A DNA stretch of 55,671 nucleotides, taken from Candidatus Hydrogenedentota bacterium (GTDB taxonomy: Bacteria > Hydrogenedentota > Hydrogenedentia > Hydrogenedentales > CAILVY01). Positions within the stretch are counted from its first letter, which is position 1; each line of letters starts with the position of its first letter. Location: NCBI GenBank assembly GCA_029565395.1, contig JAKQOG010000286.1, positions 1 through 55,671 of the forward strand, read 5' to 3'. Below, in pieces: positions 1 through 7,920 of the stretch. The notes under the pieces are model-generated. The model searched no databases. It was not told where the DNA came from and saw nothing but the letters and a program-made list of their open reading frames with translations. A program made the translations under genes and the position numbers.

Positions 1-104
1 CCATCGCAATACGCCCAGGATTTTAGCTCAGCCCAGAGCCTGGCTTGCACCGCAGTTGCAAACAATACCAAAGGCTACCATTTCCACTGCCCTTCTCGAT
101 ACCT

Positions 105-142
105 ATTGGTCTTATTCGTCTTATAGGTCCTATTTCTCTCAT
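105..142. repeat. Degenerate 9-bp tandem repeat
   Basis: Four consecutive units of nine bases can be read (TTGGTCTTA, TTCGTCTTA, TAGGTCCTA, TTTCTCTCA). The whole stretch 1-385 holds no convincing gene: its open frames are translations of this and the next repeat and show no family features. Bases 1-100 may hold the end of an upstream gene but no frame can be chosen. Confidence 0.6.
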
Positions 143-170
143 TTGCCCAAACGGCCAGCGGCTAATACCC

Positions 171-290
171 CCCTCGTTTCGCATACCCCTCGTTTCCCAG
201 ACCCTCGTTTCCCAAGGTCCGGTTCCTCAAGCCTCATGCCTCATCCTCCTCAGACCTCACAGACTTGCTCCCCCCCCTCGTTTCCCAGTA
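171..290. repeat. Interspersed repeat, unit CCCTCGTTTCCCA
   Basis: Four copies of a 12-13 base unit are visible at about 171, 187, 202 and 277; the first has CGCA instead of CCCA at its end. A related CGCGTTTCCCA lies far away near 35,205. No coding potential or hairpin is seen. Function unknown. Confidence 0.6.
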
Positions 291-311
291 TGCTATCCAC
301 TCGTGGTGAGT

Positions 312-339
312 ATAGTAGGTCCCATCTCCAGGTGGGACA
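312..339 (+). repeat. Hairpin repeat element, copy A
   Basis: A 28-base segment that recurs exactly, in inverted orientation, at 4774-4801. Its core 319-338, GTCCCATCTCCAGGTGGGAC, folds into a 9-bp stem (one G-U pair as RNA) around CC. It sits 47 bases before the transaldolase start, so as RNA it would lie in that gene's leader. A diverged third copy lies at 4643-4669. Confidence 0.75.
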
Positions 340-385
340 TCTTTCTGAACCCATCAGGGTCCAACAGACAAAAAAGGAATGATGA

Positions 386-1642
386 ATGCCAAACGATAGC
401 GAAAAAATTGCCCAAACCGTCCATAATTTGATTAAAGACACCTTTATTCCCCAGGAACCCCGCATCGATGCGAAGTCCGATCTCGAATGGCAGAAGATGC
501 ACGCCACCGGCACCCAGTTATGGTTGGATACCGGTGATATCGACGAGGCTGGCAATTTATGGGCCGCTGAGTTCTCCGCCCTGACCACCAACAACACCCT
601 ATTAAATAAAGAAGTCCAAAAAGGCATTTACGACGAACTCGTCGGCAAGGTGGCCGCCTCCATCCGCAAGGCCGTCCAGGGGATTGACGATAAAACCCTC
701 CTGCTCGAAGTGGCCTTTGTATTAAACGCGTGGCACGGGCTCCGGCTTGTGGAACGCTTCGGCGCGAATGTGAGCGTCGAACTCCACACCGATCTCGCCC
801 ACGACATAGACCGGACCGTGGCCTATGGCAAACGCTACCACGCCATCTGCCCGGAGAAATTCATTATAAAAGTGCCCCTGACCCCTGCGGGATTCCTCGG
901 CGCGCGTAAACTCGCCCAAGCCGGCATTACCATCAATTTCACCCTCGGTTTTTCTGCCCGCCAGAACTATCTCGCGGCCCTCCTGACCCAGCCCGGCTAC
1001 GTGAACGTGTTCATGGGCCGCCTGAACGCCTTTGTCATCGACAGCAAACTCGGCGATGGCGAAAACGTCGGCGAGAAAGCCACTCTGGCCACCCAACAAG
1101 CCCTGATCGCCCTGCGGAAAGCCGGACGCACCAACTCCCACCTCATCGGCGCCAGCATGCGCGCCGGAAAACAACTCGGCTCCCTCGCCGGTCTCGACGT
1201 CTTCACCATGCCCCCGAAAGTCGCCGCCGAATACCGAAAGAATCCCCTGGCGAACGTGGTTTCCCAAGTGACCAACGATCCCGCCGTTTCTTTTGCGCCC
1301 GGCGTCTCCCTAAAAGATTTCAACGGCGGCACCCTCTGGGAGATTCCCGAAAATTTCAAAGCCAGTGTTGACGCCCTGCTCGCCAACAACCCCGACAGCC
1401 TCTGTGCCAACGCCCTTCAGGACCATTTCGAGAAAGACGGCCTCGGCGATTTCCTGCCCCGCTGGACCGATGCCGAAATCAAGGACATCACCGCCGACGG
1501 CAAAATCCCGTCCTACGCACGCTGGAAAAACCGCCTCGCCAACGGCAACCTTGGTCTTGACGCCCTCATGAACATCAGCGGCCTTTGCTCCTTCATCCAG
1601 GACCAAACCGCCCTCGACAACCGCATCAAATCCTTCTTGTAG
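386..1642 (+). CDS. tal: Transaldolase-family protein
   Basis: Predicted transaldolase, moving a three-carbon dihydroxyacetone unit between sugar phosphates in the cytoplasmic non-oxidative pentose phosphate pathway through a Schiff base. The sequence has a TTNNTLLNKE segment (about 67-76) matching the family's early TSNPT block, and FIIKVPLTPAG at 159-169 with Lys162 as the expected Schiff-base lysine, followed by GITINFTLGFS and a VFMGRLNAF strand typical of this barrel. At 418 residues it is longer than classical TalB (about 317) and carries extra C-terminal sequence. The ATG at 386 follows AAGGA at a usable distance. The next gene is 68 bases downstream in the same direction but is unrelated. 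Substrate (F6P aldolase-like or true transaldolase) cannot be settled from sequence. Confidence 0.88.
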   Translation: MPNDSEKIAQTVHNLIKDTFIPQEPRIDAKSDLEWQKMHATGTQLWLDTGDIDEAGNLWAAEFSALTTNNTLLNKEVQKGIYDELVGKVAASIRKAVQGIDDKTLLLEVAFVLNAWHGLRLVERFGANVSVELHTDLAHDIDRTVAYGKRYHAICPEKFIIKVPLTPAGFLGARKLAQAGITINFTLGFSARQNYLAALLTQPGYVNVFMGRLNAFVIDSKLGDGENVGEKATLATQQALIALRKAGRTNSHLIGASMRAGKQLGSLAGLDVFTMPPKVAAEYRKNPLANVVSQVTNDPAVSFAPGVSLKDFNGGTLWEIPENFKASVDALLANNPDSLCANALQDHFEKDGLGDFLPRWTDAEIKDITADGKIPSYARWKNRLANGNLGLDALMNISGLCSFIQDQTALDNRIKSFL

Positions 1643-1667
1643 GCAATATAACCCGGTTTTTTTTGCA

Positions 1668-1694
1668 TACTTTCTTTCCCCTGAAAAGAAAGTA
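1668..1694. repeat. Pyrimidine/purine inverted repeat, possible terminator
   Basis: TACTTTCTTT (1668-1677) and its perfect complement AAAGAAAGTA (1685-1694) form a 10-bp stem just after the transaldolase. A run of eight T lies before it rather than after it. Related inverted repeats follow other genes at 2825-2871 and 9381-9425, so this is a dispersed family; a terminator role is plausible but the stem is AT-rich. Confidence 0.55.
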
Positions 1695-1710
1695 GTGCTA
1701 TACTATATCC

Positions 1711-2820
1711 ATGAGCACGAGCTTCAAGGAACTGCTGGAAAAGCACACGATTCTTGCAGCGCCCGCGCTGACGCACCAAGAAGAGGGGGACACTGTACGC
1801 TGTCTCGCCTGTGGACACCGCTGTCTCATCCGAGCCGGCCGGACTGGCATCTGCAAAGTGCGCTTTAACCAGGATGGCGAACTCCGTGTTCCCGGCGGCT
1901 ACGTCGCGGGACTCCAGATTGATCCCATCGAGAAAAAGCCCTTCTTCCATGCATACCCCGGCCGCGAAGCATTGTCCTTCGGCATGCTCGGCTGCGACCT
2001 GCACTGTAGCTACTGTCAGAACTGGGTCAGCAGCCAGGTGCTCCGCGACGAACGCGCCATCGCCTATCCCCATTTCTGCGATGCACACCAGATCGTCGAC
2101 ATGGCCGTTCACCACGAATCCCCCGTTATGGTCAGCACGTATAACGAACCGCTCATTACCTCCGACTGGGCCATGAAAATTTTTACGCTCGCCCGCGAAC
2201 ACAACATCGTGTGCGGCTTCGTCAGCAACGGCAACGCCTCCCCAGAAGTCCTGGACTACCTCCGCCCCTGCGTCAGACTTTACAAAGTCGATCTCAAAAC
2301 CTTCAACGACGCCAACTACCGCCATCTCGGCTGCACCCTCAAAACCGTCGTCGACACCATCCAGCGACTGAACACCATGGGATTCTGGGTCGAGATCGTC
2401 ACCCTCATCGTCCCCGGATTCAACGACGACCCCAAAGAACTCCAGGACATTGCCCAATTCATCGCCAGCGTCTCCCCCAACATCCCCTGGCACGTCACCG
2501 CATTCCATCCCGACTACAAAATGACCGACCGGCCCCGCACACGCGTCCTCGAACTCGACCGCGCCTACGACGCCGGAAAAGACGCCGGACTCCACTTCGT
2601 CTACCAGGGCAATTTATCCGGCAGCGTCGGCGACCGTGAAAACACCTACTGCCCCAATTGCCACGCCCTGCTCATTGCACGCCACGGCTTCTACGTACTC
2701 GAAAACCGCATGAAAGGCAACACCTGCCCCGATTGCTCCGCCACCATCCCCGGCGTCTGGGAACCCAACCCGCCCCGCCGCTCCCCCGGCAACGGAATGC
2801 CACGCCCCATAACACTTTAA
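1711..2820 (+). CDS. amrS: AmmeMemoRadiSam-type radical SAM enzyme
   Basis: A radical SAM protein of the PflA-like group that in many genomes accompanies AMMECR1 and Memo proteins. The 4Fe-4S cluster motif is GCDLHCSYCQNW with Cys95, Cys99 and Cys102, spaced CxxxCxxC as expected. An N-terminal cysteine group (Cys31, 34, 38, 48) and a C-terminal CPNC...CPDC zinc-ribbon-like group flank the barrel, which matches this family. Length 369 is normal (330-380). The start ATG has no clear Shine-Dalgarno sequence; TATACT at about 1699 could be a -10 box of a near-leaderless transcript. Neither AMMECR1 nor Memo lies within this window, so its usual partners are missing locally. The reaction catalysed is not established from the sequence. 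Confidence 0.85.
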   Translation: MSTSFKELLEKHTILAAPALTHQEEGDTVRCLACGHRCLIRAGRTGICKVRFNQDGELRVPGGYVAGLQIDPIEKKPFFHAYPGREALSFGMLGCDLHCSYCQNWVSSQVLRDERAIAYPHFCDAHQIVDMAVHHESPVMVSTYNEPLITSDWAMKIFTLAREHNIVCGFVSNGNASPEVLDYLRPCVRLYKVDLKTFNDANYRHLGCTLKTVVDTIQRLNTMGFWVEIVTLIVPGFNDDPKELQDIAQFIASVSPNIPWHVTAFHPDYKMTDRPRTRVLELDRAYDAGKDAGLHFVYQGNLSGSVGDRENTYCPNCHALLIARHGFYVLENRMKGNTCPDCSATIPGVWEPNPPRRSPGNGMPRPITL

Positions 2821-2824
2821 AATG

Positions 2825-2871
2825 TTGGCTTTTCTTTGCCTACTCTTTTTTTCTCTTGAAAAGAAAGTAGG
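2825..2871. repeat. TTGGCTTTTCTTTG module plus hairpin
   Basis: The 14-base module TTGGCTTTTCTTTG (2825-2838) is followed by an imperfect inverted repeat (2839-2853 with 2858-2871, loop TCTT). It fills the gap between two convergent genes. The same 14 bases recur in reverse at 9412-9425, again beside a CTTTCTTT/AAAGAAAG inverted repeat and again between convergent genes. A bidirectional terminator is the simplest guess. Confidence 0.6.
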
Positions 2872-2874
2872 AGG

Positions 2875-4503
2875 TTAACTCTTTAAAACAAACGTCACCC
2901 TGCATCTCGGGATCTGCAATGCATCAAATCCTATTGCAATCACGGTATGGTTATTCTGCAAGGCGTTGTTGGCGAGTTCGGACGGAAATTCCTTTCGGAA
3001 CACCGGAGCGGCGGGTATATTCAACGAATCCACCTTTTCCACGATTCGTTCCTTGGAAACCCAATTCCCCATGCTTTGCGACGTGGCGTCGATCCAACTT
3101 TTCACTTTCGGGGCGAGTTCGACGGCATCTAAAATGAGGGTGTCTTTGGAGTAATAGACACAAAGCACCCCTGACATGAAATTTCCGTTATCCGGTGGCG
3201 CCGCATAAAACCGGATGGAATTTACAGACTCGTTTTTCCCAACGGATTCAACGTCTTTCGCCGTCAGCGTGGATATGGCAACTTCGCCAAGATTGACCAG
3301 TGTGTTTTCCGGTTCCCCCCAAAGGCGTTTCTGTGTTTCACGCTTGAAAAAACCAATATTGTCCAAGTTGCTCAGCTTTCCACCGGTACCATCCAGTGTC
3401 GCATGGGTGGAGTCGGGGTAATGACTGAATGCGCCATCCACAGGTACATAATAGTTCTCAAAAATAACCCCAACAAAATCCTCAATTAATGTCTTGGCCC
3501 TATCCTTATCCTCCAGCGAAGCGTCATTCCACAGGTATCGTGTGATCATGGCCTCGCCCTTTCCCATTTTTAGCGACCATTCATGCCATTCAGTAAGATC
3601 ATCAGTATCCGGCATGGGTTCTGATAGGATTTCAAGCGATGCTTTAAACATTTCATTCCGGTATCGCAATGGGAACGACGCATGACGGTTCTTGCCCTCC
3701 TCATCCACAAATGTTTTGATGATGGAGGCCGTGTTTGTCAGATCCTTTTTCACCAATTTTCCGCTGGTTCGCGATTTCGGCCCCCAAAAGCCTGTTTGCG
3801 GATCCTGATTGTCGTAAAACCATTGGATCAGTGCCTGTTTCCATTCCGGCGAGAAATCATAGAGGTGATTTTCACCAATGACCCCTTCGCTGTTGCAGAA
3901 ATTTATCAGACTTCTCGCGCATACGAAGGTCGTCTGCGGAAATTTCGTGGCGAGCCACCCTACATTGGACACATCATCCAGAAACGCCCGCAATGTGTCC
4001 GGCGTATTGATTTCATCCAAGTACTTTAACGGATATTTCAACTGAAGGGGCTGTCCGGTGTCCTTTGCCAATGCAAGAAGATGTTCCACCACATTTTCCG
4101 TGACTTCGTTGTACACGCAATAGGCATATGATTCATCGAGAAACGCCCCTGTTTTCGGATTCTGAAGATTCCGGTAAAATTCAAACTCCTCGCCCTTGTC
4201 CGCGAACTTCGGAACCTTGATTAATCCCTCTTTCTCTGCAAGCTGCGCGTGCAGGCTATTCAACCGCGAAAGCGCCGTATAAACATGCCCCCGATCCAAC
4301 CAATACGCCAGACTCATCATTTTGAACTCAAAATCGGCCATGTAATAGCCCTGTTCCTGAAGTTCCCTGTTCATTCGGAACAATTCCCCCACCTGCCGTT
4401 GCGTATGGTTCTTGATACCCAAGCCAGCCCCCGCCACACCAAGCAGTACAACCACAACGACAAGAAGAACCGTTCTCTTTCGATGCCTGTAAATAAAGCG
4501 CAT
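2875..4503 (-). CDS. Membrane-anchored protein of unknown function
   Basis: Not recognised. A basic start (MRFIYRHRKR) is followed by one strongly hydrophobic helix at about residues 12-30, then roughly 500 soluble residues, giving a single-pass protein with a periplasmic body. Segments such as NPKTGAFLDE and QDPQTGFWGP look like QW-type loops of an alpha/alpha toroid (terpenoid-cyclase or prenyltransferase-like fold), but this is only a resemblance. I chose the ATG at 4503, eight codons inside the longest frame, because GGAGG lies six bases upstream of it (542 residues). It converges on the radical SAM gene and has no operon partner. Confidence 0.6.
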   Translation of the reverse strand: MRFIYRHRKRTVLLVVVVVLLGVAGAGLGIKNHTQRQVGELFRMNRELQEQGYYMADFEFKMMSLAYWLDRGHVYTALSRLNSLHAQLAEKEGLIKVPKFADKGEEFEFYRNLQNPKTGAFLDESYAYCVYNEVTENVVEHLLALAKDTGQPLQLKYPLKYLDEINTPDTLRAFLDDVSNVGWLATKFPQTTFVCARSLINFCNSEGVIGENHLYDFSPEWKQALIQWFYDNQDPQTGFWGPKSRTSGKLVKKDLTNTASIIKTFVDEEGKNRHASFPLRYRNEMFKASLEILSEPMPDTDDLTEWHEWSLKMGKGEAMITRYLWNDASLEDKDRAKTLIEDFVGVIFENYYVPVDGAFSHYPDSTHATLDGTGGKLSNLDNIGFFKRETQKRLWGEPENTLVNLGEVAISTLTAKDVESVGKNESVNSIRFYAAPPDNGNFMSGVLCVYYSKDTLILDAVELAPKVKSWIDATSQSMGNWVSKERIVEKVDSLNIPAAPVFRKEFPSELANNALQNNHTVIAIGFDALQIPRCRVTFVLKS

Positions 4504-4582
4504 GCTCACCTCCAATCGAACTGACATGTGGATGTGGCGGATTTTACTCTCTCTTCATTCAATTAACCACTCGACATAATCC

Positions 4583-4606
4583 AGTATCGGCATCAATATC
4601 AATATC
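4583..4606. repeat. Hexameric tandem repeat (AGTATC/GGCATC/AATATC)
   Basis: Four six-base units AGTATC, GGCATC, AATATC, AATATC. The unit resembles the complement of the GATACC hexamer at 6056-6119 and the GGTATC/GGAATC hexamer at 36657-36692. Confidence 0.5.
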
Positions 4607-4642
4607 CACTTCCCAACCCCTTCCCCCCGCATTCGGGACATA

Positions 4643-4669
4643 ATAGTAGCGCACATCCCCAAGTGGGCG
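4643..4669 (+). repeat. Hairpin repeat element, diverged copy C
   Basis: Aligned base for base with copy A (312-339), about 20 of 28 positions agree, including the leading ATAGTAG and the TGGG arm. The two outermost stem pairs change from G-C and T-A to C-G and G-C, i.e. on both sides, while inner pairs are partly lost. That pattern suggests the fold, not only the sequence, has been kept. Confidence 0.5.
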
Positions 4670-4773
4670 TTTCTTCGGTAGATCGTATATCCACGCGAGG
4701 CGCTTTTTTCTTCCCTCTAACAGTCTTCATCACCAAAGACGATGCGCCAACAAAACGTGGTTAGAATAACAAG

Positions 4774-4801
4774 TGTCCCACCTGGAGATGGGACCTACTA
4801 T
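4774..4801 (-). repeat. Hairpin repeat element, copy B
   Basis: Exact inverted copy of the 28 bases at 312-339; the hairpin core is 4775-4794. It is intergenic, about 170 bases past the end of the HAD gene. Flanking bases outside the 28 differ from copy A, so the unit is short and mobile or selected, not part of a longer duplication. Confidence 0.75.
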
Positions 4802-4993
4802 CACGACACTTCTCTTTTCTAAACGGTATTCAATTCTCACATGAAAACAGTAGCGCCGAAATCCGTTCGGCGCTAAATTTGTATGTGTTGAAGGGCTTTC
4901 GCAAACAAAAAAGGACAAAAAGAACACAAAGGACCAAAATGACGCGGAAGATGAACACGGACTACTATGAACTTGCAAGGACCCTTGAGAAAA

Positions 4994-5944
4994 TCACTCC
5001 ACGTGAGTGGGGCCGGAGGAGAGGCGGCTGTCGAGGGCGCGTTTTCGTGCGGCCATGATGCGTTCGGCGATTTTTCTGACCTGGAGCCGTACCCAGCGGC
5101 TGGTCTGGCTGCCTTCGGAGAAGTCGGCGGGGCCGTATCCGTCGATGCGGCCTTGTTCCTGGAGGGCGACGACTTGGGCGAAGCGTTCGTCGGACCGGGC
5201 GTCGTACACGGCATAGGCGAGGCCGCCGTGTTTGCGCATGACGGAGAAGCTGGGGATGTCGCTGGGGCCGTCGGCGATGTAGATCATGTTGCGGATAGGG
5301 ACGCGGCGTTCTTCTTCGGGGATCATGTCGTTGACGGTTTTTCCTTCGAGCTTATTGACACCTTTGTTGATCTCGAAGATAGCGCGGGTCTTGGTGGTGT
5401 TGTCGAGGAGCGCGGCGATCTGGGTGATTTCGCCGGGGCGGGGTTCGCCGGAGAGGTCCGCGCCGGGCAAGGCGGGGGCTTCGATGAATTCGGAGGCCCA
5501 AATCCCGGATAGGCTGGGGGCGATGGCGGAGCCGCGGATCATTTCGGCGAGGCCGGTGCTGACGACGTAGTGTTCGAGGCGGAGGTCGCCTTCCTGAAAG
5601 GGCGGTTCTTCGAGTACCAAGCCCAATTGGGAGAAAAATTCGGGAATGCCGGGATAGAATTCGATGGCGGCGCCGAGTTCGCGGAGCCGCGCATTGCTCA
5701 GGCCTTTCATGCGTCCTTCTTTGACGTAGGTCAGGAGGTGTCCGAGATAGCAGGTGTCGTGCTGGACCTGGATACCGGCACGGGCATAGTACGCAGGCAG
5801 TGCATGGACCTCGCGCCAGAACGCGGCCTCATCGACGCCATAGGCCTTGAACAAAGGGGTTTGCATGTATTGCGGGGAAAGGGTTTTATCGAAATCCCAA
5901 ATAATGGCGATAATGTTTTGCAGGAAGAGTCCCTTCTCCGGCAT
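4994..5944 (-). CDS. HAD-superfamily phosphatase
   Basis: A cytoplasmic haloacid-dehalogenase-type phosphatase of about 316 residues, nearest in style to phosphoserine-phosphatase-like members. Motif I is WDFDKTL (about residues 16-22, with the nucleophile and acid/base Asp), motif II is VVSTGL, motif III is the Lys in EINKGVNKL, and motif IV is IADGPSDIPSF with the metal-binding Asp pair. A cap domain of some 100 residues lies between motifs I and II. The start at 5944 is preferred because AAGGA lies eight bases upstream and motif I then falls near the N terminus; a much longer frame runs through repeat DNA and into the opposite gene and is rejected. Substrate unknown. Confidence 0.8.
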   Translation of the reverse strand: MPEKGLFLQNIIAIIWDFDKTLSPQYMQTPLFKAYGVDEAAFWREVHALPAYYARAGIQVQHDTCYLGHLLTYVKEGRMKGLSNARLRELGAAIEFYPGIPEFFSQLGLVLEEPPFQEGDLRLEHYVVSTGLAEMIRGSAIAPSLSGIWASEFIEAPALPGADLSGEPRPGEITQIAALLDNTTKTRAIFEINKGVNKLEGKTVNDMIPEEERRVPIRNMIYIADGPSDIPSFSVMRKHGGLAYAVYDARSDERFAQVVALQEQGRIDGYGPADFSEGSQTSRWVRLQVRKIAERIMAARKRALDSRLSSGPTHVE

Positions 5945-6024
5945 GAGCGAATCCTTCACGCTGTTGTTCCCGCGAACATAGCAGGTTGCGGGAAGGAAAA
6001 CAAGAGAACAGGGGGATTGGGAGG

Positions 6025-6119
6025 ACTGGGAAGACTGGGAAGACTGGGAAGGGTTTGATACCGATACCGATACCGATAGCGATAGCGATACCGATACCAA
6101 TAGCGATACCGATAGCGAC
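6025..6119. repeat. Two adjacent tandem repeats: GGGAAGACT and GATACC/GATAGC
   Basis: About three nine-base GGGAAGACT units (6025-6055) run into ten or eleven six-base units of GATACC or GATAGC type (6056-6119), followed by GGTGGCTGATGGCTGACCGC. It lies between divergent genes, 81 bases from the HAD start, so any promoters for both must lie in or beside it. Similar hexamers occur at 4583-4606 and 36657-36692. Confidence 0.8.
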
Positions 6120-6215
6120 TGGTGGCTGATGGCTGACCGCTGATAGCTCTTCGATGCCCGAAACCCAGCATTCGCATGGTATACTCGGCGGTATGGTCTA
6201 CGAGGAACAACGTTC

Positions 6216-7907
6216 GTGGGTGAAGCAATGGCGGAAAATAGCAGAAGCCCAATGGGACTTCTGAGAAGGCTGGCATGCATTATCAGCCTGCTGGTCTTTA
6301 TATGTTCGCTATTCACGGTAGTGGCGTCCATCGCGTTGTTGTTATTCGGAAGTTTGCCGCTGGGATTATCGCAAGGGCTTCGCGTGAGGGTTGCTCTTTT
6401 TGCGTTGATAGCCATAGTAAGCGGCGTGGTGTTAAAAAAGTGCCTGTCCATTCCCCAAATTTCCCATTCTGATACTCCGCAATCCGCAATCCGCAATCCG
6501 CAATCTCCGGGTTCTGGGATACATCACCTCATGTTCATCGCGGGCCTCCTATTTGCAGCCCTGCTCGTGTTTCCCCATCTCGATGTATATCCTTGGGCCG
6601 CGCCGGATGAGATGCATCATCTCGTGGTGGCAAAAAATCTGTCGGTGCACGGAGAATACGCGTCGGGGAGTCCGGAACGCGGATTTAAACGGTTTGACGC
6701 GTACGATTCCGTGGGTCCGGCGGTGATTGTGCCGGTAGCGTTGGCCTTTAAGGTGTTAGGGGTATCCGTGTGGTCCGCGCGCATGGTGATGGCCCTGTAT
6801 TTCCTGGCATTGTGCATTGCGGCGTATTGGTTCGTAAAACCCGCGTTCGGAAACGTTGCGGGACTTATCAGCCTGTTTCTGGCACCCATGGCGTTTTCGT
6901 CGATTTACCTGGGCCGCACCCTGTATGGAGAAGTGCCCGCGTGGTGTTTTCTTCTACTGGGCTTGAGCGTCTGGCGGTGTGCGCTTCAGCCGGGAAAATA
7001 TTGGCTCGGACTTCCGGCGGGAATTTTGTTCGGTTTGGCGATATTGTGCAAAGCCATTCTCGTGTTGGCGGCATTTCCAGCGCTCGGAGTGTGGGCGTTT
7101 GACCGTCTTTCGCATAAACGCCTGGGCTGGATTACGGTAGTGTTGCCCGTGATTGGCGCGGCTGGGATGGTGGGCGGCTGGCTGGGCATTGTAAGGTGGT
7201 TTGGCAGTTCAAGCGGCACGACAGGCGGCACATGGGGGTTATATCAGCATTATCTGCTCTTTGGGCTGGCCCCGGCGTGGCATGAGTTTCAGAAAACCCT
7301 GATGATGTATCCTTTAACGCATTTGGTGTTGCTTGCGGCCATCCTCTCCATCCTCACGATCCCATTTTTCCTGCGTTATGACCCGCCCACGGTATTTTTG
7401 ATGTTGTGCGCCGGTTTCTTTGCCTATTGGTGGCTTTTTTTCACGCCTGGCCAGCTTCCACGGTATCTCTGGTATTGCTATGTCACGGCGGGGATATGCC
7501 TGGGCATCAGTTTGCGTTTGTTTCTGGCACAGGGCCGCTGGCTCACGTTGCGCGTGATCACGGCAGTGGTTCTTGTGTTGCCGTTTCTATCCTGGACCGG
7601 CCATCAGGCGAAAGAAGTCTATACGAACAAGGAAATGCGCGCGGAGACGGCGCTGGCCCAGTATATTTCCGGACTTCCCGCCCATGCGAAGATTGCCACG
7701 ACATTTCCGCCGTTATGTAATTCCCTGCTTTTCCTGACAGGGCGGATAGTGGATGCGGGCGATCCCCAGAATGCGCTTCTCGCCACGTATGACCTGGTTA
7801 TCCACCGGGAACCAGTTTCTTCCATATCCTCCCCGGAAGAACGGATTGGCCCCTATATTTTGGTGAAAAATTCTGATAAGCTCTTGCAACAATCGAAACA
7901 ACCCTGA
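6216..7907 (+). CDS. ArnT-like membrane glycosyltransferase (GT39-type)
   Basis: A polytopic inner-membrane protein of the PMT/ArnT (GT-C) superfamily, which transfers a sugar from a polyprenyl-phosphate donor. The APDEMHHLVVAKNL segment (about 128-141) carries the acidic catalytic DE expected in the first periplasmic loop; around ten further hydrophobic helices follow. Two extra helices precede a hydrophilic linker that is encoded by a 7-bp tandem repeat (6477-6504), so the N-terminal 95 residues may be an addition. The start is a GTG at 6216 with GAGGAA upstream; the ATG at 6228 is an alternative. It leads an operon with a GT2 enzyme (13 bases on) and a methyltransferase, the usual company of lipid-linked sugar transfer. 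Confidence 0.8.
   Translation: MGEAMAENSRSPMGLLRRLACIISLLVFICSLFTVVASIALLLFGSLPLGLSQGLRVRVALFALIAIVSGVVLKKCLSIPQISHSDTPQSAIRNPQSPGSGIHHLMFIAGLLFAALLVFPHLDVYPWAAPDEMHHLVVAKNLSVHGEYASGSPERGFKRFDAYDSVGPAVIVPVALAFKVLGVSVWSARMVMALYFLALCIAAYWFVKPAFGNVAGLISLFLAPMAFSSIYLGRTLYGEVPAWCFLLLGLSVWRCALQPGKYWLGLPAGILFGLAILCKAILVLAAFPALGVWAFDRLSHKRLGWITVVLPVIGAAGMVGGWLGIVRWFGSSSGTTGGTWGLYQHYLLFGLAPAWHEFQKTLMMYPLTHLVLLAAILSILTIPFFLRYDPPTVFLMLCAGFFAYWWLFFTPGQLPRYLWYCYVTAGICLGISLRLFLAQGRWLTLRVITAVVLVLPFLSWTGHQAKEVYTNKEMRAETALAQYISGLPAHAKIATTFPPLCNSLLFLTGRIVDAGDPQNALLATYDLVIHREPVSSISSPEERIGPYILVKNSDKLLQQSKQP
6477..6504 (+). repeat. 7-bp tandem repeat CCGCAAT x4 inside a gene
   Basis: Four perfect CCGCAAT units within the GT39-type gene, encoding the linker around SAIRNPQSPG (near residues 88-97). 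The repeat type is like the intergenic repeats of this window, but here it is read through in frame. Confidence 0.8.
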
Positions 7908-7920
7908 GAATGAAATAGAC

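Larger units (their letters stand above)
4504..4993. other. Intergenic region rich in repeats, no gene
   Basis: 490 bases between an unknown gene and a HAD gene, both on the minus strand. It holds a hexameric repeat (4583-4606), two hairpin elements (4643-4669 and 4774-4801) and a purine-rich stretch of AGGACAAAAAGAACACAAAGG type near 4910. Open frames here show no family features. No clear promoter seen. Confidence 0.6.

Noticed and set aside
45..431. Open frames of 108-128 residues at the start of the window
   Set aside because: They translate the 9-bp and CCCTCGTTTCCCA repeats and the hairpin element, and overlap the well-supported transaldolase start.
2211..2639. Arg/Pro-rich frames inside the radical SAM gene and similar long frames antisense to GC-rich genes
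   Set aside because: They are out-of-frame shadows of recognised genes with biased composition and no motifs.
6056..6119. Hexamer array considered as a CRISPR-like array
   Set aside because: Units are six bases without spacers; it is a plain tandem repeat.
5945..6496. Upstream extension of the HAD gene to 500 residues
   Set aside because: It would run through hexamer repeats and antisense to the glycosyltransferase gene; the start at 5944 has its own ribosome site and fits the family.
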